A DNA stretch of 64,000 nucleotides from Telluribacter humicola. GTDB taxonomy: Bacteria; Bacteroidota; Bacteroidia; Cytophagales; Spirosomataceae. Position numbers and translations under genes: made by a program. The stretch covers positions 147,127 to 211,126 of the forward strand of contig NZ_JAFIQT010000008.1 of NCBI RefSeq assembly GCF_017355935.1. The letters are read 5' to 3'. Under the pieces are notes generated by a model. It was given only the letters and a program-made list of their open reading frames with translations, had not been told where the DNA came from and did not search any database. Numbering within the stretch: position 1 is the first letter of the stretch; every line of letters begins with the position of its first letter. This document shows, piece after piece, positions 35,020 through 44,652 of the stretch.

Positions 35020-35478
35020 TATATAAAGTTTAATTTAAGTTTTAAGTAAGCTCATGCTGCCTCCCAATTACTACGGAATAACTGTGCCAGCCCTATTTTC
35101 CAAGATTCGAATGTAAGCGAAAGATGTGGGAATGTAATTGAAGGGGAGTCGTAATGTGGAAAAATTTGGATGGGGTGGTGTAGGCAGAGGTACTCTCCAC
35201 TATAAAGTAGAGAGCTTTAGGCTGTACAGGTGGTGGGGCACACGTAGAGCCGGAACCTCGTTACATGCGTTAAACTTGCCCATAGATAATTACTTCACCA
35301 GACCACTGATAGCGATCACATACCCTTGTACCGGTAGGGTATGGAGTAAACTGTATTTTGAAGTACCTACCTACTTTGAAAAACGATACTCAGGCCAACC
35401 TGGAGCTGACCCGAGTCATTCGTGAAGTACCATAGCGATAAAGCGGAACGCAGGTATCAGATAGCCATGCCCATACTA
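35020..35478. other. Intergenic stretch without supported gene
   Basis: These 459 bases hold a short open frame (35138-35425, plus strand), but its residues (Trp/Arg/Gly rich, no family look) do not support a gene. I see no tRNA or clear terminator. Confidence 0.4.
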
Positions 35479-35907
35479 CTACCTGGCGGGTATCTCTTTG
35501 AAGTAGTGCCTTAGTGCTTCGTGCTTTTTCAGATCTTCCAGCACATGCAGGCTGAGGGGCTTGTTAATGAAGTTAATGACGCACGGATGTACGATGGCCT
35601 TTACTTCTTCGCTGGGATTCAGAAAAGAGGTAATACAGATTTTTGTGGATGGAAACAGAGGTAGAAAGTATTTGGTAAATAGCTTGACAAATTCCCAGCC
35701 ATCTATAACAGGCATGCTCAGATCGTGGAAAATTAGATCAGGAACTACCTTTTCTTGATTGGAAGCTAAAAAGTCGAAGTAATCTAATGCCTTGGTGGAC
35801 TTGGTCATGGAAATGATATTTTTAGCGAATCCGGTTTTAGTGATCTTGTGTTTTGTGATAAACAGGGAGATCTCATCGTGATCAACCACCATTACGTTCC
35901 TTATCAT
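35479..35907 (-). CDS. Single-domain response regulator (receiver only)
   Basis: A 142-residue CheY-like receiver with no output domain. The acidic pair is in MVVDHDE, the phospho-acceptor is Asp62 in LIFHDLSMPVIDGWEF, the Thr/Ser switch is in ICITSF, and the Lys is in FINKPL. All are intact. Such receivers usually relay phosphate in a phosphorelay or act by protein contact. No histidine kinase is beside it. Confidence 0.88.
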   Translation of the reverse strand: MIRNVMVVDHDEISLFITKHKITKTGFAKNIISMTKSTKALDYFDFLASNQEKVVPDLIFHDLSMPVIDGWEFVKLFTKYFLPLFPSTKICITSFLNPSEEVKAIVHPCVINFINKPLSLHVLEDLKKHEALRHYFKEIPAR

Positions 35908-36305
35908 TAGTTTGGTTTTAGTTGAGTAAAGCAGATGTGTCGATGTCTGTTAGTCAACAATAATTGAGCCGAGTCTTATAAATTTGTAAGGCAATTAGTA
36001 TACGGTACTGAGGCCTGTACGGCCCAGATCCAATACTATTGCACCCGCAGACGGATTTAGTGCCTGGTATGGCTGGTGGTAAGAGTAGCTGTGAGGCTGT
36101 CTGTTATTGAAGGTGAATATAGAATTGTATGACACAGTTGGGAGTAGATCCGGCAGCTATTTGTAATCCCTTCCATACTTTGATATATCACCTGACCCTA
36201 CAACTTCAGTACTTGTGTTTCAGTAGATTGAAAAATCCGGCTACTTTGTTGTAATCATCAGATTCATCCAATTTCTGTAAGTAATCATACCTTAAGCTTT
36301 TGGAT
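35908..36305. other. Divergent intergenic region, receiver / sigma factor
   Basis: 398 AT-rich bases without a gene. TAAATTTG at 35979-35986 matches a -7 element, but no -33 box lies at the right distance. Closer to the sigma gene, TACTTTG (about 36240) is another weak candidate. Confidence 0.35.
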
Positions 36306-36899
36306 ATGCCCTACCTTACCGCTCTGAAACAGGAAAATGAGATTCTGCAGCAGGTCTCTCAGGGGAGCGAGAGGGCATTTGCAACGCTTTTCCATTACTA
36401 TCATCAGCGTTTAGGGGTTCACATTTACAGAATCACCAGGTCGGAGGAACTGGCGGAGGAAATAGTTCAGGACGTTTTTCTGAAAATATGGCTGAACCGA
36501 GAGCTGCTTACGGACATAGATAACTTCCCGGTTTACCTGTATGTCATCTCAAAAAATGCTGCACTTAACTGTCTTAAGAAGGTTGCTAACGAGAAATCGA
36601 GGACTATTGACCTGGACCTGATTCCTGATGCAGCCTATGCTCCCGACACGAGTGAAGAGGATTACCGCTACCTGCTCATTGATGAAGCCATTGATCGCCT
36701 GCCCACCCAGCAGCGGCAGGTATATCTGCTGAGCCGGCACGAGCGCCTGCCCTATACAGAGGTGGCTACTCGTATGAGCATTTCAAAAGAAACGGTAAAG
36801 AAGTACCTGCAGATTGCAACGGAATCCATCTCATCGTATACCCGTAATCGCTTATTGATAAGTACTTTAGTGATCTTGTGCTATTTTATTCTAAAATAA
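36306..36899 (+). CDS. ECF-type RNA polymerase sigma-70 factor
   Basis: A 197-residue ECF sigma factor (ATG 36306; TTG 36300 also possible). Region 2 includes ERAFATLFHYYHQRLGVHIYR and ELAEEIVQDVFLKIW. Region 4 includes LPTQQRQVYLLSRHERLPYTEVATRMSISKETVKKYL. It ends in a hydrophobic tail (LLISTLVILCYFILK), often seen in Bacteroidota ECF factors. A FecR anti-sigma gene lies 71 bases downstream, so this pair likely controls the SusC/SusD operon that follows. Confidence 0.94.
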   Translation: MPYLTALKQENEILQQVSQGSERAFATLFHYYHQRLGVHIYRITRSEELAEEIVQDVFLKIWLNRELLTDIDNFPVYLYVISKNAALNCLKKVANEKSRTIDLDLIPDAAYAPDTSEEDYRYLLIDEAIDRLPTQQRQVYLLSRHERLPYTEVATRMSISKETVKKYLQIATESISSYTRNRLLISTLVILCYFILK

Positions 36900-36970
36900 T
36901 TCAGAGTCAATACCCCCTTTTTACTACCCCCGATTGTCCTATTGGCAGAGTATGTCAATAATCATAACTT

Positions 36971-38155
36971 ATGGACAATCCAGACAGCCGACTACAAGTA
37001 CTTCTTGACCGCTATTACCATGGTACTGCTACTGCTCAGGAGAAAGAGGAGCTGATGTCACTTGTCCGTTCGGGGGAATATGATGCGCTTCTGGAAGAAT
37101 ATCTTAAAGACCAGTGGTCTAACTCTGCGGAAGGGGAGGAGCTATTCTCAAAAGAAAAAAGCAGTGCGATACTTAACTCCATCCTCGAGTATCCACAACA
37201 GGAAGAACCAGTTGAAGCAAAAGTTTTCAAACTAAACTGGATGCGATATGCCGCCGCCGCCGTGATTATTCTGACTGGTTTTGGCGTTTGGTATAGCTAT
37301 GATAAGAATCAGACTAAAGATAAGATACAGCCACAAATTGTAGAAAGTAACAGCATCAGGCCTGGGGGCAACAAAGCCTTACTCACACTGGCTGATGGTT
37401 CATCTATCGCCCTGGATCAGGTAAAGCAAGGCGTTCTGGCCAGACAGGGCAATGTCGAGATCAGTAAGCAGCAGGACGGTATCGTGGTATATAGTGCGAA
37501 ATCAACCGGAGGTACCGCTGCTGCCGGAATCAATACACTAACTACTCCCAAGGGAGGCCAATACGAGATCTTATTGCCGGATGGCAGCCAAGTCTGGCTC
37601 AACGCGTCCTCATCAATACGTTTCCCTTCTGTTTTTGCGGCTACCGAGCGCCAGGTTGAAATTACCGGCGAAGCTTATTTTCAGGTAGCGAAAGATAGGA
37701 GCAAGCCTTTCCGGGTCAGGTTCAACAAGTCTGAAGTACTGGTACTTGGGACGAGCTTCAATATCATGGCTTATCCTGACGAAGAAACCTCAAAGACTAC
37801 TCTGGTTGAAGGCTCCGTTTCAATCAGCAATGTTCATCAGCAGGCCAGGCTCGTGCCTGGTCAGCAGGCGGCTGTATTGTCAACGGGTCAAATCAAGACC
37901 CGGTACATTCCGGTGGATGAAGCCGTTGCCTGGCGAAAGGGAATGTTTCAATTCAAAAATGCTGGTGTAGAAGAAGTGGCCAGGCAGCTTGCCAGGTGGT
38001 ATGATGTCGAAATCGAGTACCAGGGCCAGGTACCCGTTAAGCAGTTCACCGGCAGCGTTTCCAGACAGGTAGAGCTTACAGAAATAGTAGGGATGCTGCG
38101 GTACGCAGGAGTTAACTGCCGGATTGAGAATAAGAAGATTATTATAAGCCCGTAG
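36971..38155 (+). CDS. FecR-family anti-sigma factor
   Basis: A 394-residue inner-membrane regulator: a cytosolic N-terminal part that binds the sigma factor, one membrane helix (RYAAAAVIILTGFGVWYSY, about residues 92-110), then a periplasmic FecR domain (TTPKGGQYEILLPDGSQVWLNASSSIRFP) and the DUF4974 C-terminal part (ARQLARWYDVEIEYQG). The periplasmic part should contact the TonB-dependent receptor encoded next and signal its loading. Confidence 0.94.
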   Translation: MDNPDSRLQVLLDRYYHGTATAQEKEELMSLVRSGEYDALLEEYLKDQWSNSAEGEELFSKEKSSAILNSILEYPQQEEPVEAKVFKLNWMRYAAAAVIILTGFGVWYSYDKNQTKDKIQPQIVESNSIRPGGNKALLTLADGSSIALDQVKQGVLARQGNVEISKQQDGIVVYSAKSTGGTAAAGINTLTTPKGGQYEILLPDGSQVWLNASSSIRFPSVFAATERQVEITGEAYFQVAKDRSKPFRVRFNKSEVLVLGTSFNIMAYPDEETSKTTLVEGSVSISNVHQQARLVPGQQAAVLSTGQIKTRYIPVDEAVAWRKGMFQFKNAGVEEVARQLARWYDVEIEYQGQVPVKQFTGSVSRQVELTEIVGMLRYAGVNCRIENKKIIISP

Positions 38156-38226
38156 GACTGCATATACAGAATACAATCCTGACTAAACCTAAACCCTTAA
38201 CACAATGACACCAATCCTACACCCAC

Positions 38227-38281
38227 CGCCCTGAAAGTAGGGCGCCAAAACAAAAGGGGAAAATGCGCTAACATTTTCCCC
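38227..38281 (+). promoter_or_regulatory. Two tandem hairpins in the susC leader
   Basis: CGCCCT-GAAAGT-AGGGCG (38227-38244) and GGGGAAAATG-CGCTAA-CATTTTCCCC (38256-38281) stand in tandem between the fecR and susC genes. No T-run follows on the plus strand, so this is not a classical terminator for fecR. It may separate regulator from receptor expression by processing or attenuation. Confidence 0.5.
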
Positions 38282-38349
38282 GATGTTCAGGCACGCAACC
38301 GAGCTTCTCTCACAAAGTCCTTTTGCTATTCCTAAACCTTTACAAATGT

Positions 38350-41300
38350 ATGAAAATAAACTTCTTACCCTGCCACGCAGGGCATAGGCAGTCCTATTTC
38401 GCAGCAAAAATTATAGTTGTCATGACCAGGATAATGCTTTTGCTCGTCATCACCCTCACGCATGTTACGGCGGATGGGTTCAGTCAGAAGATCTCCATCA
38501 ATGCCAAGGGCGCTCCCCTCGAGAATGTCCTGAAGGTTATTGAAAAGCAGACTAACTACCTCTTCCTGTACGACAAACTGGACCTGCCGGAGTCGCAGAA
38601 GGTATCTGTACGCATTAAAAATGCAGACATAGACCAGGTACTGGGAGCACTTTTCAAAGACATACCCGTGTCATACAAGATCTTTAATCAGAATATAGTC
38701 CTGAAGAAAGTAGTCAGAAGCCAGGGGCAGGAAGCAGTGCTACCGCTCAAACTACCGGAAAGCAAACCAACTATACAACTAAACTACCGGGAAGTAGAGA
38801 CACCACCCCAAAACCTGGACAGGCCCATTCGGGGAAGGGTGACGGACGAAAATGGGGCTCCCTTCCCGGGAGTAAGTATTCTCGTAAAAAATTCACAGAT
38901 CGGTACTACAACGGACGCCAGTGGTGAATTCAGGTTAAATGTACCTGATGGATTTGTTCAGAGTAATGAGCTGGTTGTAATTGCCAGTTTTGTAGGGTAT
39001 AAAACGCAGGAGATCGCTGTCGGTACCAGACAAGACATCAGCTTCGGAATGTCGGTAGATACCAAGTCGCTCAATGACGTAGTGGTAGTAGGATATGGTA
39101 CCCAGAACAAGAGCAGCATTACAGGGTCGGTGGCCTCGCTACCGATGAAGTCAATCGAGAATCAGCCCGTGACCAGTCTTGATCAGGCACTTGGTGGGCA
39201 AATAGCTGGCGTGAATGTAGCCCAGACCAAAGGCGCTCCCGGCGGTGGCGTATCTGTACGGGTTAGAGGCACGGGATCAATTGGTGCTGGCAATGAGCCG
39301 CTCTATGTCATCGATGGATTTCCGGTTTCCGGTGATTTTAACAGCACTTTTAATCCGCTTTCGACGATCAACCCTAATGATATTGCATCCATCGAAATCT
39401 TGAAAGATGCTTCTGCCGCGGCCATATATGGATCAAGGGGAAGCAATGGCGTGGTGCTGGTCACCACGAAGCGCGGCAAGTCCGGCAAATCCACCATCCA
39501 GTTCGATACGTACTACGGGTTACAGCAGGTCGCCAATAAGATCGAGATGCTTAATGCCCGGGAGTACGCCATATTCAATACCGAAGCCAGAAATAATGCC
39601 TGGGTAGATCGTGGTGGCAAAGCTACCGATCCGAATAGCGTGCGCCCGGCGAATCTGCAAATACCTGAAATGTTTATGAATCCGGAGTCACTTGGAAAAG
39701 GAACGGACTGGCAGGATGAAGTTTTCCGTACGGCCCCCATTCAGAATTACCAGTTGTCAGTTTCGGGGGGCAATGATAAAACGCAGGTTTTTGTGTCAGG
39801 CGCCTACTTCAAGCAGAATGGAATAGTGATGAATACGGGCTTTGACCGCTACTCGGCCCGAATTAATGTGGATCACAGAGTATCTCAACCCATTAAGATC
39901 GGGATGAATCTGTCCCCTTCGTTCGCGTCCAACAAGCTGCTGCCCGTAGAAGATCAGGTTTTTTCAGGAGGAATACTGGGTTCTGCGCTTTCTATGCCGC
40001 CTACTGTGCCGGTGTATAATCCGGACGGTTCATTTACTACTTTGCTAGGACCTTCTCCCTACAACATCGGTGTGATCGACAACCCGGTTGCGATTGCCAG
40101 CAAAGTAAAAGATAACAAGACTGTCTTCCGGACCCTGGGTACTGTGTACGCAGAGATAGACTTACTGGCCGGACTGAAGTTCCGTACTTCTTTCGGGCTT
40201 GACTACTCAGACGCCCGCCAAAGCGCCTACTTCCCATCTGATTTGGGCTTTTTTGGAGTACCTGCTCCCGTACAGGCCCGAGCCAACGCGAGCACGGGTC
40301 GTGACATCAACTGGCTCAATGAGAATATATTGAGCTATAAGAAAACCTTCGGAGGAAAACACGAACTGGACGTACTAGGGGGCTTTACCTCCCAGAAAGC
40401 GAAGTACGAAGCCATGGCGCTGGCGGCCACCAATTTCCCGACTGATCTGGTCACCACGCTGAACGCGGGACAGGTGACGAGCGGCGGGACGGGTATTTCG
40501 GAATGGTCGCTGCTATCGTATTTGGGAAGGGTCAACTATACCTTTGCCAACAAGTACCTACTCTCTGCGACTATTCGACGGGATGGCTCTTCGCGCTTTG
40601 GTGCACAGAATAAATGGGGAACGTTCCCTTCGGCTTCGGTAGGATGGTACCTTTCTGAAGAAGCCTTCCTGAAAGGGCAGAACGTCATTACCGACATGAA
40701 ACTCAGAGCCAGTTATGGACTCGCCGGAAATAATACCATTGGTAACTATAACCATATTGGGTTGCTGTCCAACCGCCGTTACAGCTTTGGTGAAGGTACC
40801 GGTAGTGTGGCGTATGGGCTATACCCAACCTCCATCACCAATGAGTACCTGGGCTGGGAAATGATGCAGCAGTTTGACATTGGCCTTGATTTTGGTATGC
40901 TGAGAAACCGGCTGATGTTCACCGTCGACTATTACAATAAGAACACAACTGACTTGCTACTAAACGTACCAGTGCCTGCTTCAACCGGGTACGAAAGCGC
41001 GCTACAAAACATCGGTAAGCTCAACAATCGGGGCTGGGAGTTCAGTGTCAGTTCCAAGAATTTTACCGGAGCCTTCAAGTGGTCCACCAACTTCAATATC
41101 TCGTTCAACAAAAATGAAGTAAAGGCACTCGGACCTTCCGGCAAGCCTATTATTTCAAAAAGTCCATCTTTCAGTCCCAATACACACATTACCCGGATCG
41201 GCTCACCCATTGGTAGTTTCTGGGGATACGAAGCAATCGGCGTATACCAGTCGGAGGAGGACGTAAAGACTAGTCCTGCTGTACAGGGAGCTACCGGGTC

Positions 41301-41892
41301 GCGACCGGGGGATCTTAAATTCAGAGATATTGATGGCGATGGAGTGATCACTCCTAACGACGTGACCATAATAGGAGATAACATTCCTGACTTTTTCTAC
41401 GGCGTCACCAACAATTTCAGCTATGCCCGATTCAATCTGAGCATTCTGGCTGATGGGGTAGAAGGCATTCAGTTGCTGAACGGATCAAGAAGGAATATCG
41501 GGCTGGTACATGGCAGCTATAGTCGTAAAGATGTACTGGGGAGATGGCAATCAGCTGAGAATCCCGGCGATGGCCGTACGCCGAGGGCCAATACCGTGGC
41601 CACGGGAGGAAATGTGAGCTATGTGTCGAGCCTGTTGGTAGAGGATGCCTCGTTTTTTCGGATCAGGAATATCAACCTACGTTACTCACTTCCTGAACGG
41701 GCTTCCAAGGCTCTGTTTGTCCAGCAAGCCAGCATCAGTCTGTCTGTTCAAAACGCCCTGACCTTTACAAAGTACCTGGGGTACAATCCCGAGCAGAGCC
41801 TGAACGGAAGCAGTTCGCTGACACCCGGTGTAGACTTTAACGGCTACCCTCTGGCACGTACCTACACGCTTGGCTTGAACCTGACCTTTTAA
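38350..41892 (+). CDS. SusC/RagA TonB-dependent receptor with STN domain
   Basis: A 1180-residue outer-membrane transporter (ATG 38350; 38323 adds nine residues). Order: signal peptide, STN signalling domain (SINAKGAPLENVLKVIEKQTN to ALFKDIPVSYKI), carboxypeptidase-like repeat (RGRVTDENGAPFPGVSILVKN), plug with the SusC signature (GYGTQNKSSITGSVASL; RGTGSIGAGNEPLYVIDGFP), and a 22-strand barrel ending in LGLNLTF. The STN domain fits signalling to the FecR protein encoded upstream. It imports an oligomeric substrate captured with the SusD partner. Confidence 0.96.
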   Translation: MKINFLPCHAGHRQSYFAAKIIVVMTRIMLLLVITLTHVTADGFSQKISINAKGAPLENVLKVIEKQTNYLFLYDKLDLPESQKVSVRIKNADIDQVLGALFKDIPVSYKIFNQNIVLKKVVRSQGQEAVLPLKLPESKPTIQLNYREVETPPQNLDRPIRGRVTDENGAPFPGVSILVKNSQIGTTTDASGEFRLNVPDGFVQSNELVVIASFVGYKTQEIAVGTRQDISFGMSVDTKSLNDVVVVGYGTQNKSSITGSVASLPMKSIENQPVTSLDQALGGQIAGVNVAQTKGAPGGGVSVRVRGTGSIGAGNEPLYVIDGFPVSGDFNSTFNPLSTINPNDIASIEILKDASAAAIYGSRGSNGVVLVTTKRGKSGKSTIQFDTYYGLQQVANKIEMLNAREYAIFNTEARNNAWVDRGGKATDPNSVRPANLQIPEMFMNPESLGKGTDWQDEVFRTAPIQNYQLSVSGGNDKTQVFVSGAYFKQNGIVMNTGFDRYSARINVDHRVSQPIKIGMNLSPSFASNKLLPVEDQVFSGGILGSALSMPPTVPVYNPDGSFTTLLGPSPYNIGVIDNPVAIASKVKDNKTVFRTLGTVYAEIDLLAGLKFRTSFGLDYSDARQSAYFPSDLGFFGVPAPVQARANASTGRDINWLNENILSYKKTFGGKHELDVLGGFTSQKAKYEAMALAATNFPTDLVTTLNAGQVTSGGTGISEWSLLSYLGRVNYTFANKYLLSATIRRDGSSRFGAQNKWGTFPSASVGWYLSEEAFLKGQNVITDMKLRASYGLAGNNTIGNYNHIGLLSNRRYSFGEGTGSVAYGLYPTSITNEYLGWEMMQQFDIGLDFGMLRNRLMFTVDYYNKNTTDLLLNVPVPASTGYESALQNIGKLNNRGWEFSVSSKNFTGAFKWSTNFNISFNKNEVKALGPSGKPIISKSPSFSPNTHITRIGSPIGSFWGYEAIGVYQSEEDVKTSPAVQGATGSRPGDLKFRDIDGDGVITPNDVTIIGDNIPDFFYGVTNNFSYARFNLSILADGVEGIQLLNGSRRNIGLVHGSYSRKDVLGRWQSAENPGDGRTPRANTVATGGNVSYVSSLLVEDASFFRIRNINLRYSLPERASKALFVQQASISLSVQNALTFTKYLGYNPEQSLNGSSSLTPGVDFNGYPLARTYTLGLNLTF

Positions 41893-41912
41893 CCAAACCC
41901 GATCAACTCGCT

Positions 41913-43355
41913 ATGAAATCTCATATATCTATATACATCCTACTGGTCCTGATGTTGACCGGTTGCTCCGACTTCCTGGAACTGTCGCCTAAGGATGCTG
42001 CCAACGTGAGTAACTTTTACAGGAATGCTTCGGATATGCAGGCTGCGGTCAACGCGGCTTATGGAATGCTCGCTTCCGCAGGCGAATACGGCTACGCCAA
42101 TTATAATGTATCGGAGGTACGGTCTGATAATACCATGAACTGGGAAGGTGGGGGCAACCTGCCTGATGCGGAGCTTGATCAGTTTAAGATGTCAACTACC
42201 AACGAGATCATCCGCCTGATGTGGATCGATACCTACCGCGGAATATTGGCCTGCAATACTGTACTGGATCACATTGAGGGTGCGCAGATGGATCAGGCCC
42301 TTCGTGAAAGATTCATTGGGGAGGTCAAATTCCTGCGTGCGCTCAAGTACTTCAATCTGGTTCGTACTTTCGGTGATGTACCCTTGGTACTGTCAGAAAC
42401 CAAGTCGGTTGATGAGGGGTACAGTCAGACACGGGTGGCACAAGCCGAAGTATACAAGCAGATCATTGCAGATCTGATGGATGCCGCGCCAAAACTACCG
42501 GCTAACTACACCGGCAATGACGTAGGCAGAGCTACCCGGGGAGCTGCCAAAGCCCTCCTTGGTAAAGTATATCTTACGACCGGCGACTTTGCAAAGGCGA
42601 GGGACATCCTGAAAGAAGTGATCGATCAGGGTACTTACCGACTACTTGATGATTATAGTGCCTTGTGGCTGGTAGCCAACGCCAACAACCCCGAATCTAT
42701 CTTTGAAGTACAATTCAAAAAAGGCGGTACCGGAACCGGCAGTAACTTTTACAACAACTTCGCCCCCCGCAACTCCGGATCTTCGGTCGCCAAGATTGGC
42801 TTTGCCGGTGGCCGCAACCTCCCGACCTCCGACATGGTGGCAGCCTATGAGCCCGGCGATATCCGTAAAGCAGCTTCGCTCGCGCTGGGTTATACTGATC
42901 AGGCCGGTGCTTTTGTTGCTGATCCTTATACGTTGAAATACCACGATGGTACACCTTTTTCGGAAGGCGATGCCGATAACAACTGGGTAGTACTCCGGTA
43001 CGCTGATGTACTACTAATGTACGCCGAAGCCATTAATGAAACCAATAACGGACCAACGGCAGAAGCGTACGAAGCCATCAATGCGGTAAGGAGGAGAGCG
43101 AAGTTAGCGGCGCTCCCTGCGGGGTTATCCAAAACGGCATTTGCGCAGGCTATTGAGCACGAGCGCCAGGTAGAATTAGCCTTTGAAGGCCACCGCTGGT
43201 TTGATCTGGTTCGTACAGGCAGAGCAGTACCTGTGATGAATCAGCATTTCCAGGCTCCCGTCGTGAAAGAACACAATATGGTATTCCCGATTCCCCAAAC
43301 ACAGATAGACGTTAACCCTACGGGTATCAAACAGAACCCAGGCTATACTTTCTGA
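41913..43355 (+). CDS. RagB/SusD-family substrate-binding lipoprotein
   Basis: A 480-residue lipoprotein (lipobox LMLTGCSDFLEL). The SusD helical repeats include FLRALKYFNLVRTFGDVPLVL near residue 140, and the C-terminal segment AFEGHRWFDLVRTGRA is the family hallmark. It ends IKQNPGYTF. It follows susC by 20 bases and would cap the receptor at the cell surface. The substrate is not evident: no glycoside hydrolase follows; a peptidase does. Confidence 0.96.
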   Translation: MKSHISIYILLVLMLTGCSDFLELSPKDAANVSNFYRNASDMQAAVNAAYGMLASAGEYGYANYNVSEVRSDNTMNWEGGGNLPDAELDQFKMSTTNEIIRLMWIDTYRGILACNTVLDHIEGAQMDQALRERFIGEVKFLRALKYFNLVRTFGDVPLVLSETKSVDEGYSQTRVAQAEVYKQIIADLMDAAPKLPANYTGNDVGRATRGAAKALLGKVYLTTGDFAKARDILKEVIDQGTYRLLDDYSALWLVANANNPESIFEVQFKKGGTGTGSNFYNNFAPRNSGSSVAKIGFAGGRNLPTSDMVAAYEPGDIRKAASLALGYTDQAGAFVADPYTLKYHDGTPFSEGDADNNWVVLRYADVLLMYAEAINETNNGPTAEAYEAINAVRRRAKLAALPAGLSKTAFAQAIEHERQVELAFEGHRWFDLVRTGRAVPVMNQHFQAPVVKEHNMVFPIPQTQIDVNPTGIKQNPGYTF

Positions 43356-43386
43356 TCAGAGGCTCTCATTCTAAATAGAACTGGAT

Positions 43387-44652
43387 ATGTACTATAGTTT
43401 CTCTTTACGAACGTTACTTGTTCTTAGCCTGTGCCTGAGTTGTGGTATTACCCATGCGGCAAAAGCACCGATTGCTGTGCAGCCGGCGAAAGCGGATAGC
43501 GTTGTTGCGCCCAGGGTATTTGTCCATACCGGGTTTGAAAATGCGTCACCTATGAACTGGGAAATAGACTCGGCTGGTCGAATTCTGGCCAGTCTGGTCT
43601 ATGACCACGAGCGCTTTTCGCAAAATAGAGCGAATGGGCACTGGCATTTCAAAGTGGAGGCTCCGGTTGGCCAGGAAGTGGTCGTGATCTTGAAGAATTT
43701 TGACAATATATGGAACAACACACCTGCCAGTCAGATTTCCAAACGCTCACATGCGGTCATCTCCTTTGATAATAAGACCTGGGAAAGTCGTCCCGGCGAA
43801 CTGTTGCCGGGTAACCGGTTGCTGATCAGGGTGAAGATGAATGCGCCCAGCGTCTATATGGCCAGTGTGGAACCGTACCGGATCAGTGATCTGGAGAAAT
43901 TCCTGACCAGGATAAAAGCTAATAAGCTTGTGACCGTCACCGAAATTGGAAAAACTTCGGAGGGGCGCCCCCTGGAAATCATTAAGGTTGGAAACGAGAA
44001 GGCCCCCAAAAGAGTCTTCCTCAGGGCGCGGGCGCATGCATTCGAAGCAGGGGGCAACTGGACGGTTGAAGGCCTGGTGCAGCGCCTGCTGCAAAACGAC
44101 GAGGAGACAAAACGTTACCTGCAAAGGTACTGCGTGTACATCATGCCTATGGCCAATAAGGATGGGGTAGCCCGCGGAAAAACGCGCTTCAACAGCAACG
44201 GCTACGACCTGAACCGAAAGTGGGACAAGCCAGCCGATTCACTGATCGCACCGGAGAACTACTACCTCGAAAAGTGGCTGAGCAGGATGGTCAGCGAAAA
44301 CAAGAAGCCTGATCTGGCCATTGACCTGCACAACGATGCGGGGGGGAATCTGCACATAAGCAGGCCGGATGGAGACATTACTGCCTACCTGGCCAACATG
44401 GAAAAACTGGATGGGCTACTGCGAAAACATACCTGGTATACCGAAGGCTCCACCAAGCCCAGTTTCCGTAATCCGGGTACGCTGGGGGAGGGGTTTATGG
44501 ATCGATTTGGGATAGAGGCTCTCGTGTATGAGTTGAATTATGAATGGGTGGAAGGGCTAAAGAAAGTACCCCTCGCTGCTGATTGGGTATCGCTGGGAGG
44601 CATGCTTCCAAAGGTATTTTATGATTATTTTGAAACTCCGGTCACCCGATGA
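43387..44652 (+). CDS. Secreted M14-family zinc carboxypeptidase
   Basis: A 421-residue secreted protein (signal peptide ending near THAAK). The first ~150 residues form a beta domain as in cytosolic-carboxypeptidase-like M14 proteins (RVFVHTGFENASPMNWEID; HWHFKVEAP). The zinc ligands are H-x-x-E in RARAHAFEAGGNW and the later histidine in LAIDLHNDAGG. The catalytic Glu is likely in LVYELNYEWVEG. It sits directly after susD, so its substrate may be the peptide or modified peptide imported there. Its stop overlaps the next start by four bases. Confidence 0.85.
   Translation: MYYSFSLRTLLVLSLCLSCGITHAAKAPIAVQPAKADSVVAPRVFVHTGFENASPMNWEIDSAGRILASLVYDHERFSQNRANGHWHFKVEAPVGQEVVVILKNFDNIWNNTPASQISKRSHAVISFDNKTWESRPGELLPGNRLLIRVKMNAPSVYMASVEPYRISDLEKFLTRIKANKLVTVTEIGKTSEGRPLEIIKVGNEKAPKRVFLRARAHAFEAGGNWTVEGLVQRLLQNDEETKRYLQRYCVYIMPMANKDGVARGKTRFNSNGYDLNRKWDKPADSLIAPENYYLEKWLSRMVSENKKPDLAIDLHNDAGGNLHISRPDGDITAYLANMEKLDGLLRKHTWYTEGSTKPSFRNPGTLGEGFMDRFGIEALVYELNYEWVEGLKKVPLAADWVSLGGMLPKVFYDYFETPVTR

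Noticed and set aside
35138..35425. 95-codon plus-strand frame
   Set aside because: No signal, domain or promoter; the amino-acid composition is unlike real proteins of the window.
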